DNA of 64,000 nucleotides from Gynurincola endophyticus (GTDB lineage Bacteria; Bacteroidota; Bacteroidia; Chitinophagales; Chitinophagaceae), in NCBI RefSeq assembly GCF_003991195.1, contig NZ_RCWL01000003.1:248001-312000 (forward strand), written 5' to 3'. Position numbers and translations under genes: made by a program. Positions 36,213 to 43,703 of this stretch are shown here, piece by piece (position 1 is the first letter of the stretch; every line of letters starts with the position of its first letter). The notes below the pieces were generated by a model. That model was given only the letters and a program-made list of their open reading frames with translations. It did not search any database and was not told the origin of the DNA.

Positions 36213-37034
36213 GTGAATAAAAGATCCATCGCTGTTTTTTTTATAGTACTGTTCGTTCCTCTTATCTGTTATTTTACAGTAAGACATCTGAGTAGTAGCA
36301 ATTTAGCATTGCCTAAACACTACTTTTACGACTCTATCACCACCAGCGTTGTAAACGGAAAACTAAAGCAGGATACCGTATGGCACCCATTGGATAATAT
36401 TAAGTTAGTGAATCAACTCGGTGACTCTGTTCAGTTAGATGACGTAAAAGGTAAAATTGTGGTCGTTAACTTCTTCTTCACCCGCTGCCCTACCATTTGC
36501 CCCTCTCTCACACATAATATGAAAAGAATAGCAGATGGGGTTACGTTAAAAGATATCACTAAACGTATTGATAATACTAAATTCCACCTCTTATCCTTCA
36601 GCATTGATCCGGAACGGGATTCGGTTCCCGTATTAAAAGAGTATGCCGACAGATATAATGTTAACCACGACATCTGGTGGTTGCTCACCGGTGATAAAAA
36701 AACAATCTATGACTTTGTACAGGAAGAAATTAAACTCGGATTGCAGGATGGTGGAATTGTAGATGATGCATTTATTCACTCTGACCGTTTTGTTCTCATC
36801 GACCGATGGGGAGTGATCAGAGGTTATTATAATGGACTGGAAGAAAAAGAACTTGCTAAACTGGGAGAAGATATTACACTTTTACTGGTAGAAAAAGATC
36901 CTTCCAAACCATCAGCTCTTTTTGAAAAAATAAAAAGCCTCTGGCCAATCTATCTGATGGTCATTGCCGCAGTAATTGTATTTATGATTGTGATGAATAA
37001 AAAAAGTCACTTGAAATCACCTACAGATTTTTAA
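36213..37034 (+). CDS. SCO1/SenC family copper chaperone for oxidase assembly
   Basis: A 273-residue protein that starts at GTG 36213. It has an N-terminal helix (residues 6-24), a thioredoxin-like SCO domain with the copper motif TRCPTICPS (CxxxC) and the third ligand His in DDAFIHSDRFVLID, and a C-terminal membrane helix (about 246-263), which is unusual for the family. It delivers copper to CuA of subunit II. A terminator separates it from the subunit IV gene. Confidence 0.93.
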   Translation: MNKRSIAVFFIVLFVPLICYFTVRHLSSSNLALPKHYFYDSITTSVVNGKLKQDTVWHPLDNIKLVNQLGDSVQLDDVKGKIVVVNFFFTRCPTICPSLTHNMKRIADGVTLKDITKRIDNTKFHLLSFSIDPERDSVPVLKEYADRYNVNHDIWWLLTGDKKTIYDFVQEEIKLGLQDGGIVDDAFIHSDRFVLIDRWGVIRGYYNGLEEKELAKLGEDITLLLVEKDPSKPSALFEKIKSLWPIYLMVIAAVIVFMIVMNKKSHLKSPTDF

Positions 37035-37045
37035 ATTGAATAACT

Positions 37046-37630
37046 ATGTTGTCTCCCTTGTTGCAAAAAAATGATCGTAAAGCAAAATGGATCATCGGAA
37101 TCCTTTCTGCTGTAGTGCTGTTGGCCGTAGTAGCGTTAGACAGAATCCATCTTCAGGTTGATTTAGGCTTTGATGTACACGTTTTTGCATTGATTAATGC
37201 AATTCTGAACAGTTTAGTAACCGTGGCGCTGATAGCGGCTCTGTTTGCCGTAAAAGCAAAAAAATACCTGCTGCACAGAAATATCATGCTGATCGCAATG
37301 ATACTGTCAACCCTCTTTCTGGTTTCTTATATCGCTCACCACCTGTTTGCCGGAGAAACAAAATTCGGAGATATTAATTTAGATGGTATTGTAACCGACG
37401 AAGAAAAAGCAGCGGTAGGTGGATGGAGAACTTTCTATTACATTATTCTGATTACCCACATCCCACTCGCAGGGTTTATTCTACCTTTTATTTTATTTAC
37501 TACTTACAGAGGATTAACAGGAGAATGGCAAAAACATAGAAAGATTGCTAAAATTACCTGGCCTTTGTGGTTGTACGTTTCTATTACAGGCGTTTTAGTG
37601 TATATTTTAATTAGCCCATATTATCAATAA
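37046..37630 (+). CDS. DUF420 membrane protein
   Basis: A 194-residue membrane protein with about five helices and the DUF420 pattern: HRNIMLIAMILSTLFLVSYIAHH, then FYYIILITHIPLAGFILP and HRKIAKITWPLWLYVSITG. The conserved His residues resemble those of haem or copper assembly proteins; DUF420 (CtaM-like) is linked to oxidase maturation. It lies 11 bp after the SCO gene, which supports that role. Confidence 0.88.
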   Translation: MLSPLLQKNDRKAKWIIGILSAVVLLAVVALDRIHLQVDLGFDVHVFALINAILNSLVTVALIAALFAVKAKKYLLHRNIMLIAMILSTLFLVSYIAHHLFAGETKFGDINLDGIVTDEEKAAVGGWRTFYYIILITHIPLAGFILPFILFTTYRGLTGEWQKHRKIAKITWPLWLYVSITGVLVYILISPYYQ

Positions 37631-37632
37631 TA

Positions 37633-38070
37633 ATGACTCAGAACTTCAGCCAACACAAAAACAGCTACTTGTTTTACTTAGGTGCAGCAGTGATTGCAGT
37701 GGTATTGAGCAGTATGCTTAAAAAACAAGTTGTATCTATACAGGCAGACAGAATATTGCAGGTGGTGGTCGTTCTTGTTTCTGCAACTGCATTTATCTTT
37801 TACCGGATATTTAAAAAGCAGCTGATGGGTTTAAAAGATATTTCATCGGTTGAAGAACGGTTTAATAAATATTCAGTGAGTTACAAAAACTTTTGGTTTC
37901 AGTTGTTTGTGATTATTGCGATTGACTCATTTGGTTTTTTTGTAACGGCAAATAGTTCGTTTCTTATATTAACGTTTTCTGTTTTTATCTTTCTGATTTT
38001 ATTTTTCCCTACCAGAATGGGCGCACAGATATTACTGAAAATACCCAAAGAACATCCGGTACTAAAATAA
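37633..38070 (+). CDS. Small membrane protein of unknown function
   Basis: A 145-residue protein with four predicted helices (about 13-28, 40-58, 89-105 and 109-126). It starts 2 bp after the DUF420 stop, so it is co-translated and probably serves the same process. I do not recognise a family. It is the last gene before a hairpin terminator. Confidence 0.7.
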   Translation: MTQNFSQHKNSYLFYLGAAVIAVVLSSMLKKQVVSIQADRILQVVVVLVSATAFIFYRIFKKQLMGLKDISSVEERFNKYSVSYKNFWFQLFVIIAIDSFGFFVTANSSFLILTFSVFIFLILFFPTRMGAQILLKIPKEHPVLK

Positions 38071-38074
38071 ATTA

Positions 38075-38106
38075 AAAGAGCTACTACTGTTTCAGTGTAG
38101 CTCTTT
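38075..38106. terminator. Hairpin terminator between convergent units
   Basis: AAAGAGCTAC (38075-38084) pairs with GTAGCTCTTT (38097-38106). T-rich sequence follows on both strands, more strongly on the minus strand, where it would serve the unit ending at 38268. Confidence 0.65.
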
Positions 38107-38267
38107 CTTGTTAGATATAAGTGATTTTTTAATAAAGTGTGCTCTAAAAGTACTGAGTTATAATGCGCTTATTGATCGTTTTACCACCTCCAACCCAAAA
38201 CCGATTACATTATACAGATAAAATCTGCGCTGAGCTGCTTCTTAGAAGTAAATACAACAAAACATTC

Positions 38268-38606
38268 CTACAATAACTCCTTAACGGGGTCCCAGAAATG
38301 AAGCTCAAAGTTTTGGATGCGATCGTTCGCCACAACAATACCTTCGGCTTCTAATTTTTTTTGCATAGCTTCAGGAGGGTTAAAGTGCATTTTTCCGGTA
38401 AGCATTCCGTTTCTGTTTACCACCCGGTGGGCCGGAACTTTTGTTTTATGTGTATGCGACAGATTCATTGCCCACCCCACCATCCTGGATGATTTTGCAG
38501 TTCCCAGATATTTAGCGATTGCACCATACGAAGTAACTCGTCCTTTCGGAATGAGTTTTACTACTTCAAAAACATCTTCAAAAAAATTATCGTTTTTTGT
38601 TTTCAT
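38268..38606 (-). CDS. Alkyltransferase-like (ATL) DNA-binding protein of the MGMT family
   Basis: A 112-residue MGMT DNA-binding domain. It carries the helix-turn-helix RVTSYGAIAKYLG and arginine-finger region SSRMVGWAMN, but the active-site motif is PAHRV, not PCHRV, so the alkyl-accepting Cys is replaced by Ala. Such ATL proteins bind alkylated guanines and flag them for nucleotide excision repair. The ATG at 38606 was chosen for its normal start; it lies inside the end of the DUF5522 gene by 20 bp, indicating co-translation. Confidence 0.88.
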   Translation of the reverse strand: MKTKNDNFFEDVFEVVKLIPKGRVTSYGAIAKYLGTAKSSRMVGWAMNLSHTHKTKVPAHRVVNRNGMLTGKMHFNPPEAMQKKLEAEGIVVANDRIQNFELHFWDPVKELL

Positions 38607-38790
38607 GTTCTTTTTGACGTTGGCGATAAAAATCTTGTTTAGAGGCCGCAACATTTACATAATCGTAAGGGCAATGCAAACAGCCGTTTCCGCAGCAATA
38701 ACCTCTGTCGAGATGAAATTGTGCCGTAAAAACGTATAATCCGTTTTCATTGATATAATAATCACGTCCTTCTGTCAATGACTTCTTCAC
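38587..38790 (-). CDS. DUF5522 small Cys-rich protein
   Basis: A 67-residue protein with the DUF5522 pattern EGRDYYINENGLYVFTAQFH and a Cys cluster RGYCCGNGCLHCPYDY that looks like a metal site. Function is unknown. It overlaps the upstream trmB gene by 29 bp and the downstream ATL gene by 20 bp, so all three are read from one message. Confidence 0.85.
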   Translation of the reverse strand: MKKSLTEGRDYYINENGLYVFTAQFHLDRGYCCGNGCLHCPYDYVNVAASKQDFYRQRQKEHENKKR

Positions 38791-39478
38791 TCAGTTTTTC
38801 TTTTAAGAGTTGATCTTTTTCTTCAGCAAGAAGTGTTGCCGGTAATTCAAACTGAAGATAATGAATCCGGTTACTCCCTGCTATGTCTAATGCTTCATAA
38901 TGCGTTTTAATCTTTAATTCATCGCTCACATTACCGGTAGCATGAATGTCTTCAATATCCTGAATCAGCGGCAGGTCATAAATTTCAATCACCCACTTTG
39001 TAAACCGGTAAAGTGAAGGCGAATCAGTTTTAAGATGTATAATACCGTTAGGTTTTAAAATCTGCTGATATTTTCTAAGAAATTTAGGATGCGTTAATCT
39101 CTTCTTTGCTTTCGATGTTCTTAACTGCGGATCAGGAAAAGGCAACCATATTTCCGCTACTTCGTTAGCGGTAAAGTAATCGGTAATCTGGTCAATCGGA
39201 GTTCTTAAAAAGGCTATGTTCTGTAAATTTTCAGTCAGTGCAATTTTTGCTCCTTTCCAGATACGAACTCCTTTCAGGTCTACTCCAATAAAGTTTCTTT
39301 CAGGATACATTCTGCCTAAACCGACTGAATATTCCCCTTTACCGCAGGCCAGCTCAAGTGTAATCGGATGATTATTGTTAAAGAAACCGCCCCACTGACC
39401 GGGCATATCTTTAGGTAATTGTAATACGTTCGGAAATGTAGCCACTTCTGCAAAACGCTCTAGTTTTTTGAAACCCAT
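38762..39478 (-). CDS. trmB: tRNA (guanine-N7-)-methyltransferase
   Basis: A 238-residue class I methyltransferase. The SAM motif is ELACGKGEYSVGLGRMYPE and the TrmB-specific motifs are NFIGVDLKGVRIWKGA, EIWLPFPDPQLR and KAKKRLTHPKFL. It makes m7G46 in tRNAs that have a variable loop guanosine. It is the first gene of a three-gene overlapping unit. Confidence 0.95.
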   Translation of the reverse strand: MGFKKLERFAEVATFPNVLQLPKDMPGQWGGFFNNNHPITLELACGKGEYSVGLGRMYPERNFIGVDLKGVRIWKGAKIALTENLQNIAFLRTPIDQITDYFTANEVAEIWLPFPDPQLRTSKAKKRLTHPKFLRKYQQILKPNGIIHLKTDSPSLYRFTKWVIEIYDLPLIQDIEDIHATGNVSDELKIKTHYEALDIAGSNRIHYLQFELPATLLAEEKDQLLKEKLSEEVIDRRT

Positions 39479-39644
39479 AGTGCTGCAAAATTAGGGTAAG
39501 CGCGGTAAATGTCGGAAGTCAAGTTTAAAGAAAAAATATCCGTTTTTTTTTAAATATTTTGTTTTAAAATTGCCCAAATGATAAAAACTATCTAAAATTG
39601 TGATAGTTAAAACGGAGTTTTTAAAGAATTGGCTAGAAATACGA

Positions 39645-39672
39645 AACCCCTCCGGAAAAATCCAGAAGGGTT
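39645..39672 (-). terminator. Terminator downstream of the tRNA-like gene
   Basis: A 12-bp stem pairs 39645-39656 with 39661-39672 around a 4-nt loop. On the minus strand two positions are G-T wobbles that would be mismatches on the plus strand, which indicates the structure is made from the minus strand. T-rich sequence follows. Confidence 0.65.
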
Positions 39673-39687
39673 AAGTGTTGCTTGCTT

Positions 39688-39801
39688 TGGCTGTAGAGGG
39701 AGGACTCGAACCTCCACGGGGCAGTTAGCAATAAAGTTTATTCTGAGTTCCCCACCCTCGAGACGAGAGGGCATGTCTGCCAAAAATTCCATCACTCCAC
39801 A
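39688..39801 (-). tRNA. Aberrant type II tRNA-like gene (amino acid unclear, possibly a degenerate tRNA-Leu)
   Basis: Read on the minus strand, positions 39801 to 39688 give 114 nt. A 7-bp acceptor stem TGTGGAG/CTCTACA (one G-T) is followed by G73 and an encoded CCA. The T arm is canonical: GGAGG, loop TTCGAGT, CCTCC. The D arm is leucine-like (ATG/CAT stem, loop with GGCAGA). The anticodon arm CCCTC/GAGGG leaves a 7-nt loop TCGTCTC, with C where U33 is invariant; by position the anticodon would be GTC. The variable arm is long, about 36 nt, with GGGG/CCCC and an inner AATAA/TTATT stem. G73 argues against a leucine tRNA and the long arm against aspartate. It could be a pseudogene or a tRNA-like RNA with another role. 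Confidence 0.6.
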
Positions 39802-39955
39802 TTTTGACAAAAACAATACTATTGCGTTTGTTTCTATTGCAATATTAAAACAAATGCCCAATATGTTGCAAAATATTTAAAAGAATTTGAAAAGAATTAG
39901 AAAACGTCTAATGTAATTTAAAATTGCTTCGAAATATTCAATTTAGCTTGTTATT

Positions 39956-40441
39956 ATGGCACAGAAATTAAATTTTGACAAACTCGACCTCCAGATCATT
40001 CAGGAAATGATGGAGAATGCTGAGATCTCCTACGCTGATTTAGGAAAAAAACTGTTTGTATCGGGTGGTACTATCCACGTACGTATAAAAAAACTACAGG
40101 AAGCCGGAGTTGTAAAAGGCACACGTTTGAATGTTGACCGGAAACTTTTAGGCTATGATGTAATTGCTTTTATCGGCATTTACCTGGAAAAAAGTTCCCT
40201 GTACGATGCAGTGGCCACCGAACTTCAAAAAATTCCTCAGATTGTACGGTTGAATTACACTACAGGTAACTATAGTATGTTTGCTGAAGTAGTATGTAAA
40301 GATATCGGTCAGCTCAGATGGATTCTTCACGATCAATTACAAAAAATTAAAGGTATTGAACGTACCGAAACACTGATTTCGCTGGAAGAAAGTTTTAATA
40401 GAAATGTACAGGTATTAGCACCGGGAAATACGGATTTCTAA
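39956..40441 (+). CDS. Lrp/AsnC family transcriptional regulator
   Basis: A 161-residue regulator: an N-terminal helix-turn-helix (about residues 9-60, ISYADLGKKLFVSGGTIHVR) and a C-terminal RAM ligand-binding domain (about 70-145, VRLNYTTGNYSMFAEVVCKD). Such proteins bind amino acids and bend DNA as octamers. It stands alone; its targets cannot be told. It is a good full-length match to the AsnC type of Bacteroidota. Confidence 0.93.
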   Translation: MAQKLNFDKLDLQIIQEMMENAEISYADLGKKLFVSGGTIHVRIKKLQEAGVVKGTRLNVDRKLLGYDVIAFIGIYLEKSSLYDAVATELQKIPQIVRLNYTTGNYSMFAEVVCKDIGQLRWILHDQLQKIKGIERTETLISLEESFNRNVQVLAPGNTDF

Positions 40442-40573
40442 ATGGTGCAAGGTGTGCAGATCAGGTTTGACATAATGATTACCAATGATGAATAAGATAA
40501 ATTCATCTCAATTAAGTTTTGCCCTTTAGTGTTTTTTACCGATTTTGCAACCGCCTCATTAACCTTTTACATT

Positions 40574-40966
40574 ATGAGAAAAATATTATTTACGATTGCT
40601 GTAGCTATATTAACTTCTTGCGGCGGCTCGAAGAAAGAAACAGATCCTTGCCAGGGTGTTACTGCAATTACGGCTACTTCAAACCCAGCTACGGGTGCTG
40701 TGGTGCCTGCTGCTCCGGGGCCTAATTTTGACCTCGCTGTAAATGTAACCAGTTCTTTAGGAAACGGCGCTACCATAGAAGTGATAGCGAAACCTGAAGC
40801 CGGCGGAAATGCATTCTTTACCGAAACAAGAGATGCCGCTTTGTTCAATAACTTTTCTATTACAAACACTCCTGCAAATACTTCTGTCATTGTAGAAATC
40901 GCAATTACCAGTAAGGCTTGCGCTTCTGTCAAGTGGACAGGTTCGTACCGATACTCTAGGAAATAA
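40574..40966 (+). CDS. Small hypothetical lipoprotein
   Basis: A 130-residue protein. The ATG at 40574 gives a lipoprotein signal MRKILFTIAVAILTSCGGS. The mature part is an Ig-like beta domain with two further Cys (DPCQGV and SKACASVKWTGSY) that may form a disulfide. No function is known. A clear terminator follows. Confidence 0.75.
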   Translation: MRKILFTIAVAILTSCGGSKKETDPCQGVTAITATSNPATGAVVPAAPGPNFDLAVNVTSSLGNGATIEVIAKPEAGGNAFFTETRDAALFNNFSITNTPANTSVIVEIAITSKACASVKWTGSYRYSRK

Positions 40967-40993
40967 GATTGTTTTATTTATGTTCTATCGAGT

Positions 40994-41027
40994 AACACCA
41001 TTTGTTTAATTCAAATGGTGTTTTTTT
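40994..41027 (+). terminator. Intrinsic terminator after the small lipoprotein
   Basis: AACACCATTTG (40994-41004) pairs with CAAATGGTGTT (41012-41022) around a 7-nt loop and runs into a stretch of seven Ts. It touches the stop codon of the convergent glycosyltransferase gene. Confidence 0.85.
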
Positions 41028-42180
41028 ATTTAGTAGGAATTGTTCTTCCTTTCCATTGGTAGTGCTTCAGTTTTCCGAGCATACCTGCCGATACAGTGTA
41101 GAATATATGAGGTACCTGCATGATCGGAAAAAATTTCAGATAACGGTTGCGTTGGAAAAATCTCGCAACCGCTTCAATAAACGGGTACTCGATTAAAACT
41201 TTTGCAAATAATAAAAGACAAAAGAAAGTAAACCATTTAAAGGCAAACAACGAGCAGAATGCCAGAATAACAAAACATAAATTGATCAGAAATACCAATA
41301 TAAGTGTAGAGGTGATGCTCTTATCCTGATAATGTCCTGTTTTACTGGCCCACCTGATTCTTTGTTGAAACAGGTCTTTCCAGGTTTTAGGCGCATGAGT
41401 ATCCACGATTGCGTCGCCCGACTTTATATATCCGTATTGCTTTGGATATGCAGATACTATTTTATGCATTAATAATAAATCATCTCCCGACGGAATATGA
41501 TCGATTCCTTCATAACCGTTCACCCGCTCAAATGCCTGTTTGGTAAAAGCCAGGTTGGCGCCGTTACACATAGCGTGTAACTGATTTGCAACAGCAGCGC
41601 CGGTAATACCCTGTAATGTTAAAAAGTCGAGTGATTGAAAAATATCTACACTATTGTAACTGGTAATCAACCTTACAGGTGCTACAATAAACTGCCATTG
41701 TTGCTGTTGATACGTTTGATCATAGATGGCTAACCAGTTTTCCGGAACTACACAATCAGCATCTGTACAAACAATAAGATGATGTTTACTCAACTTCACC
41801 CCTATTGTTAATGCCAGCTTTTTAAAGGCAAGGGTAGGGGGATACAAGTGGGTATACTCGGCCAGCGATACATACCGGATATTCGAAAATTTTTCAACAT
41901 ATGATTGTATGATCGAAGCGGTTCTGTCAGTAGAATGGTCGTCAATGATAATTACTTCATATAGTTCTTTCGGATAATTTTGCCGCATACAGGCGTTCAG
42001 CAATTCTCCAATATATAATTCTTCATTACGTGCAGCTACGATAATCGTAATACCGGTACGGGGCAAAGTGCCGGTTGAAGTTGCAACAACAGGTATGCTT
42101 TCCCATATCGACTGATACCGAAATATTTTATAGGTGTAAATCACCATCATCAACAGAAAGCATAATAAGAAGTAAATCAT
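41026..42180 (-). CDS. Membrane-bound family 2 glycosyltransferase
   Basis: A 384-residue GT2 protein with an N-terminal membrane helix (residues 1-18), a GT-A domain with TIIVAARNEE, VIIIDDHSTD, CTDADC (DxD), GANLAFTK, the acid-base Asp of PSGDDLLLM and QRIRW (QxxRW), and C-terminal helices (about 285-345). It should transfer sugars from a nucleotide donor to a lipid or polysaccharide at the membrane. It lies 21 bp after the alpha/beta hydrolase gene on the same strand. Confidence 0.9.
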   Translation of the reverse strand: MIYFLLCFLLMMVIYTYKIFRYQSIWESIPVVATSTGTLPRTGITIIVAARNEELYIGELLNACMRQNYPKELYEVIIIDDHSTDRTASIIQSYVEKFSNIRYVSLAEYTHLYPPTLAFKKLALTIGVKLSKHHLIVCTDADCVVPENWLAIYDQTYQQQQWQFIVAPVRLITSYNSVDIFQSLDFLTLQGITGAAVANQLHAMCNGANLAFTKQAFERVNGYEGIDHIPSGDDLLLMHKIVSAYPKQYGYIKSGDAIVDTHAPKTWKDLFQQRIRWASKTGHYQDKSITSTLILVFLINLCFVILAFCSLFAFKWFTFFCLLLFAKVLIEYPFIEAVARFFQRNRYLKFFPIMQVPHIFYTVSAGMLGKLKHYQWKGRTIPTK

Positions 42181-42201
42181 GATTACAATTAAAAAACATT
42201 C

Positions 42202-43023
42202 TCAGTCCTTCCACAAATAGCATGCATATTTTGATTGTAGCAGCTTGTGGCCGTCACTGAGGATGAAAACATTTTTCTTTGAAGTAATTTTTTCCCAGAA
42301 TTTTTCAGCTTTCGAATAAGGTATTATTCTGTCAAATTCACCATAGATACCAGTAACAGGTACCTGATGTTTTTTTATCAAATGTAACAGTTTGTTTTTT
42401 GACGGATGAATCTTTCTGAAGGCCGTCCACCTGATATACAGGTCATGCCGTACCTGCGGATCATCCACATAATTGGTGGCAAACTTAAAAATACTTTTAT
42501 TGATCAGCTTCAACCGGTAACCTGCATTTAATAGATTCATAAACCAGGTGGGATGTTGCATTGTGCGCTTAAAAATTATATTTCCGAATTGTGTAGCAGT
42601 GGCAAAGCGATACCAGGGATTTACATAAATGCCATCTGGCGCAATGATGATCAGTTTTCTCACTTCCAGAGGAAACGCTTGAAAGTAGCCTAAGGCAATC
42701 CTTCCGCCCATCGAATAACCCCAAAGCTCAAAGGAAGTGTTGTTTTTCAGCTTTTCAGCTTCCAGAATCTGCCTGAAAATACCCTGTAAATGGGCTGCAG
42801 TAACCGTAAGGCCGTCTTTCCATTCCGTTTGACCGTGAAAAGGTAAGTCTATCGCAAGAATGGTTCGGTTTTGCTCGCCGGCAGTTTGCTGCAGATAAGC
42901 GAAATGTGCACCCGATTCGCCGTAGCCGTGTAAGGCAATAACCGGCTGATCGCCCGAACCGATGCGATAATAACCGATTTTGCTGTTTAAAAAGACTATA
43001 TATTTTGGGGCAGACGCATTCAC
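42202..43023 (-). CDS. Alpha/beta hydrolase
   Basis: A 273-residue alpha/beta hydrolase. The oxyanion region is IALHGYGESG, the nucleophile elbow is ELWGYSMGGRIALGY (Ser in GYSMG), the acid is probably Asp in IYGEFDRIIPY, and the base His is in ILSDGHKLLQ. No signal peptide, so it is cytoplasmic. Substrate is unknown. It is the first gene of a two-gene unit with the glycosyltransferase. Confidence 0.88.
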   Translation of the reverse strand: MNASAPKYIVFLNSKIGYYRIGSGDQPVIALHGYGESGAHFAYLQQTAGEQNRTILAIDLPFHGQTEWKDGLTVTAAHLQGIFRQILEAEKLKNNTSFELWGYSMGGRIALGYFQAFPLEVRKLIIIAPDGIYVNPWYRFATATQFGNIIFKRTMQHPTWFMNLLNAGYRLKLINKSIFKFATNYVDDPQVRHDLYIRWTAFRKIHPSKNKLLHLIKKHQVPVTGIYGEFDRIIPYSKAEKFWEKITSKKNVFILSDGHKLLQSKYACYLWKD

Positions 43024-43110
43024 GTGTTGAAATTAAGAAAATTGATTATTTAAAAAAACGTTTCATTTTCAACTAATTGCAAAAAAAGTGAAAAAAATAA
43101 CTATAAAATC

Positions 43111-43140
43111 TTGGTCAGACCGGGATATTTTATACCTTTA
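43111..43140 (+). promoter_or_regulatory. Predicted promoter of the MarR gene
   Basis: TTG at 43111-43113 is followed after 19 bp by TACCTTTA at 43133-43140, seven of eight matches to TAnnTTTG at the ideal spacing. The start point would fall at about 43147, inside the left arm of the operator. Confidence 0.6.
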
Positions 43141-43145
43141 TATAG

Positions 43146-43187
43146 TTGTATAACTAACAATTGCATAAACATTCGTTAGTTATACAA
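43146..43187. promoter_or_regulatory. Inverted-repeat operator upstream of the MarR gene
   Basis: TTGTATAACTAAC (43146-43158) is repeated exactly in inverted orientation as GTTAGTTATACAA (43175-43187), with 16 bp between. A third TAACTAA half-site lies at about 43197-43203 next to the start codon. Position over the predicted transcription start fits autorepression by MarR. Confidence 0.7.
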
Positions 43188-43204
43188 TAGTAAATTAACT
43201 AATA

Positions 43205-43648
43205 ATGACTACTACCTTACATTTCAAACGTGGAGAATTGTACAGTTTTATCACTGGGCAAGCTTCAACAGCGATTGCTCGTCGCCTTCAAAAGAAGTTT
43301 AATCATGCTTCGTTGAACCTGACTATTGAGCAGTGGAGTGTTTTATATCATCTCTGGAAAACAGATGGAATTAGTCAGCAGGACCTCTGTAATGCAACTT
43401 TTAGAGATAAGCCGAGTATCACCAGATTGGTCGATAATCTGGAAAGATTAGAATTAGTAAAAAGAGTACCTTCTGATAAAGACAGACGAGTGAATCATAT
43501 TTTTTTAACAGATTATGGTCGTTCGTTAAGAGATAAAAGCATGTCAATTGCTGAGGATACTTTGAACGAAGCATTGGTTGGAGTACCTGCAGATAAGATT
43601 GAAACCTGTAAGCAGGTGCTGCAAATCGTATATAATAACCTGAAGTAA
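43205..43648 (+). CDS. MarR family transcriptional regulator
   Basis: A 147-residue winged helix-turn-helix protein. The recognition region is LCNATFRDKPSITRLVDNLE and the wing is RVPSDKDRRVNHIFLTDYG, both typical of MarR. It usually represses its own gene and neighbours and is released by a ligand. Its operator candidate lies 18-60 bp upstream and the next gene, an acyl-CoA dehydrogenase, starts 55 bp downstream, suggesting control of fatty-acid or acyl-CoA metabolism. Confidence 0.94.
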   Translation: MTTTLHFKRGELYSFITGQASTAIARRLQKKFNHASLNLTIEQWSVLYHLWKTDGISQQDLCNATFRDKPSITRLVDNLERLELVKRVPSDKDRRVNHIFLTDYGRSLRDKSMSIAEDTLNEALVGVPADKIETCKQVLQIVYNNLK

Positions 43649-43703
43649 GATATAAACTCAATTGCCTGAAACAAATTCCCAACATTATTAAATTGTCTTG
43701 GCT

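Noticed and set aside
39688-39801. Possible selC (selenocysteine tRNA) or tmRNA
   Set aside because: There is no TCA anticodon or long acceptor/T helix of selC, and at 114 nt with the two acceptor strands close together it cannot be tmRNA.
39607-39880. Open reading frames of about 83 residues on both strands over the tRNA-like gene
   Set aside because: They are a by-product of the structured RNA sequence: the translation has no family pattern and the T arm, acceptor and CCA explain the bases better.
43024-43204. Long inverted repeat as an insertion-sequence end
   Set aside because: There is no transposase or target duplication; position over the MarR promoter explains it as an operator.
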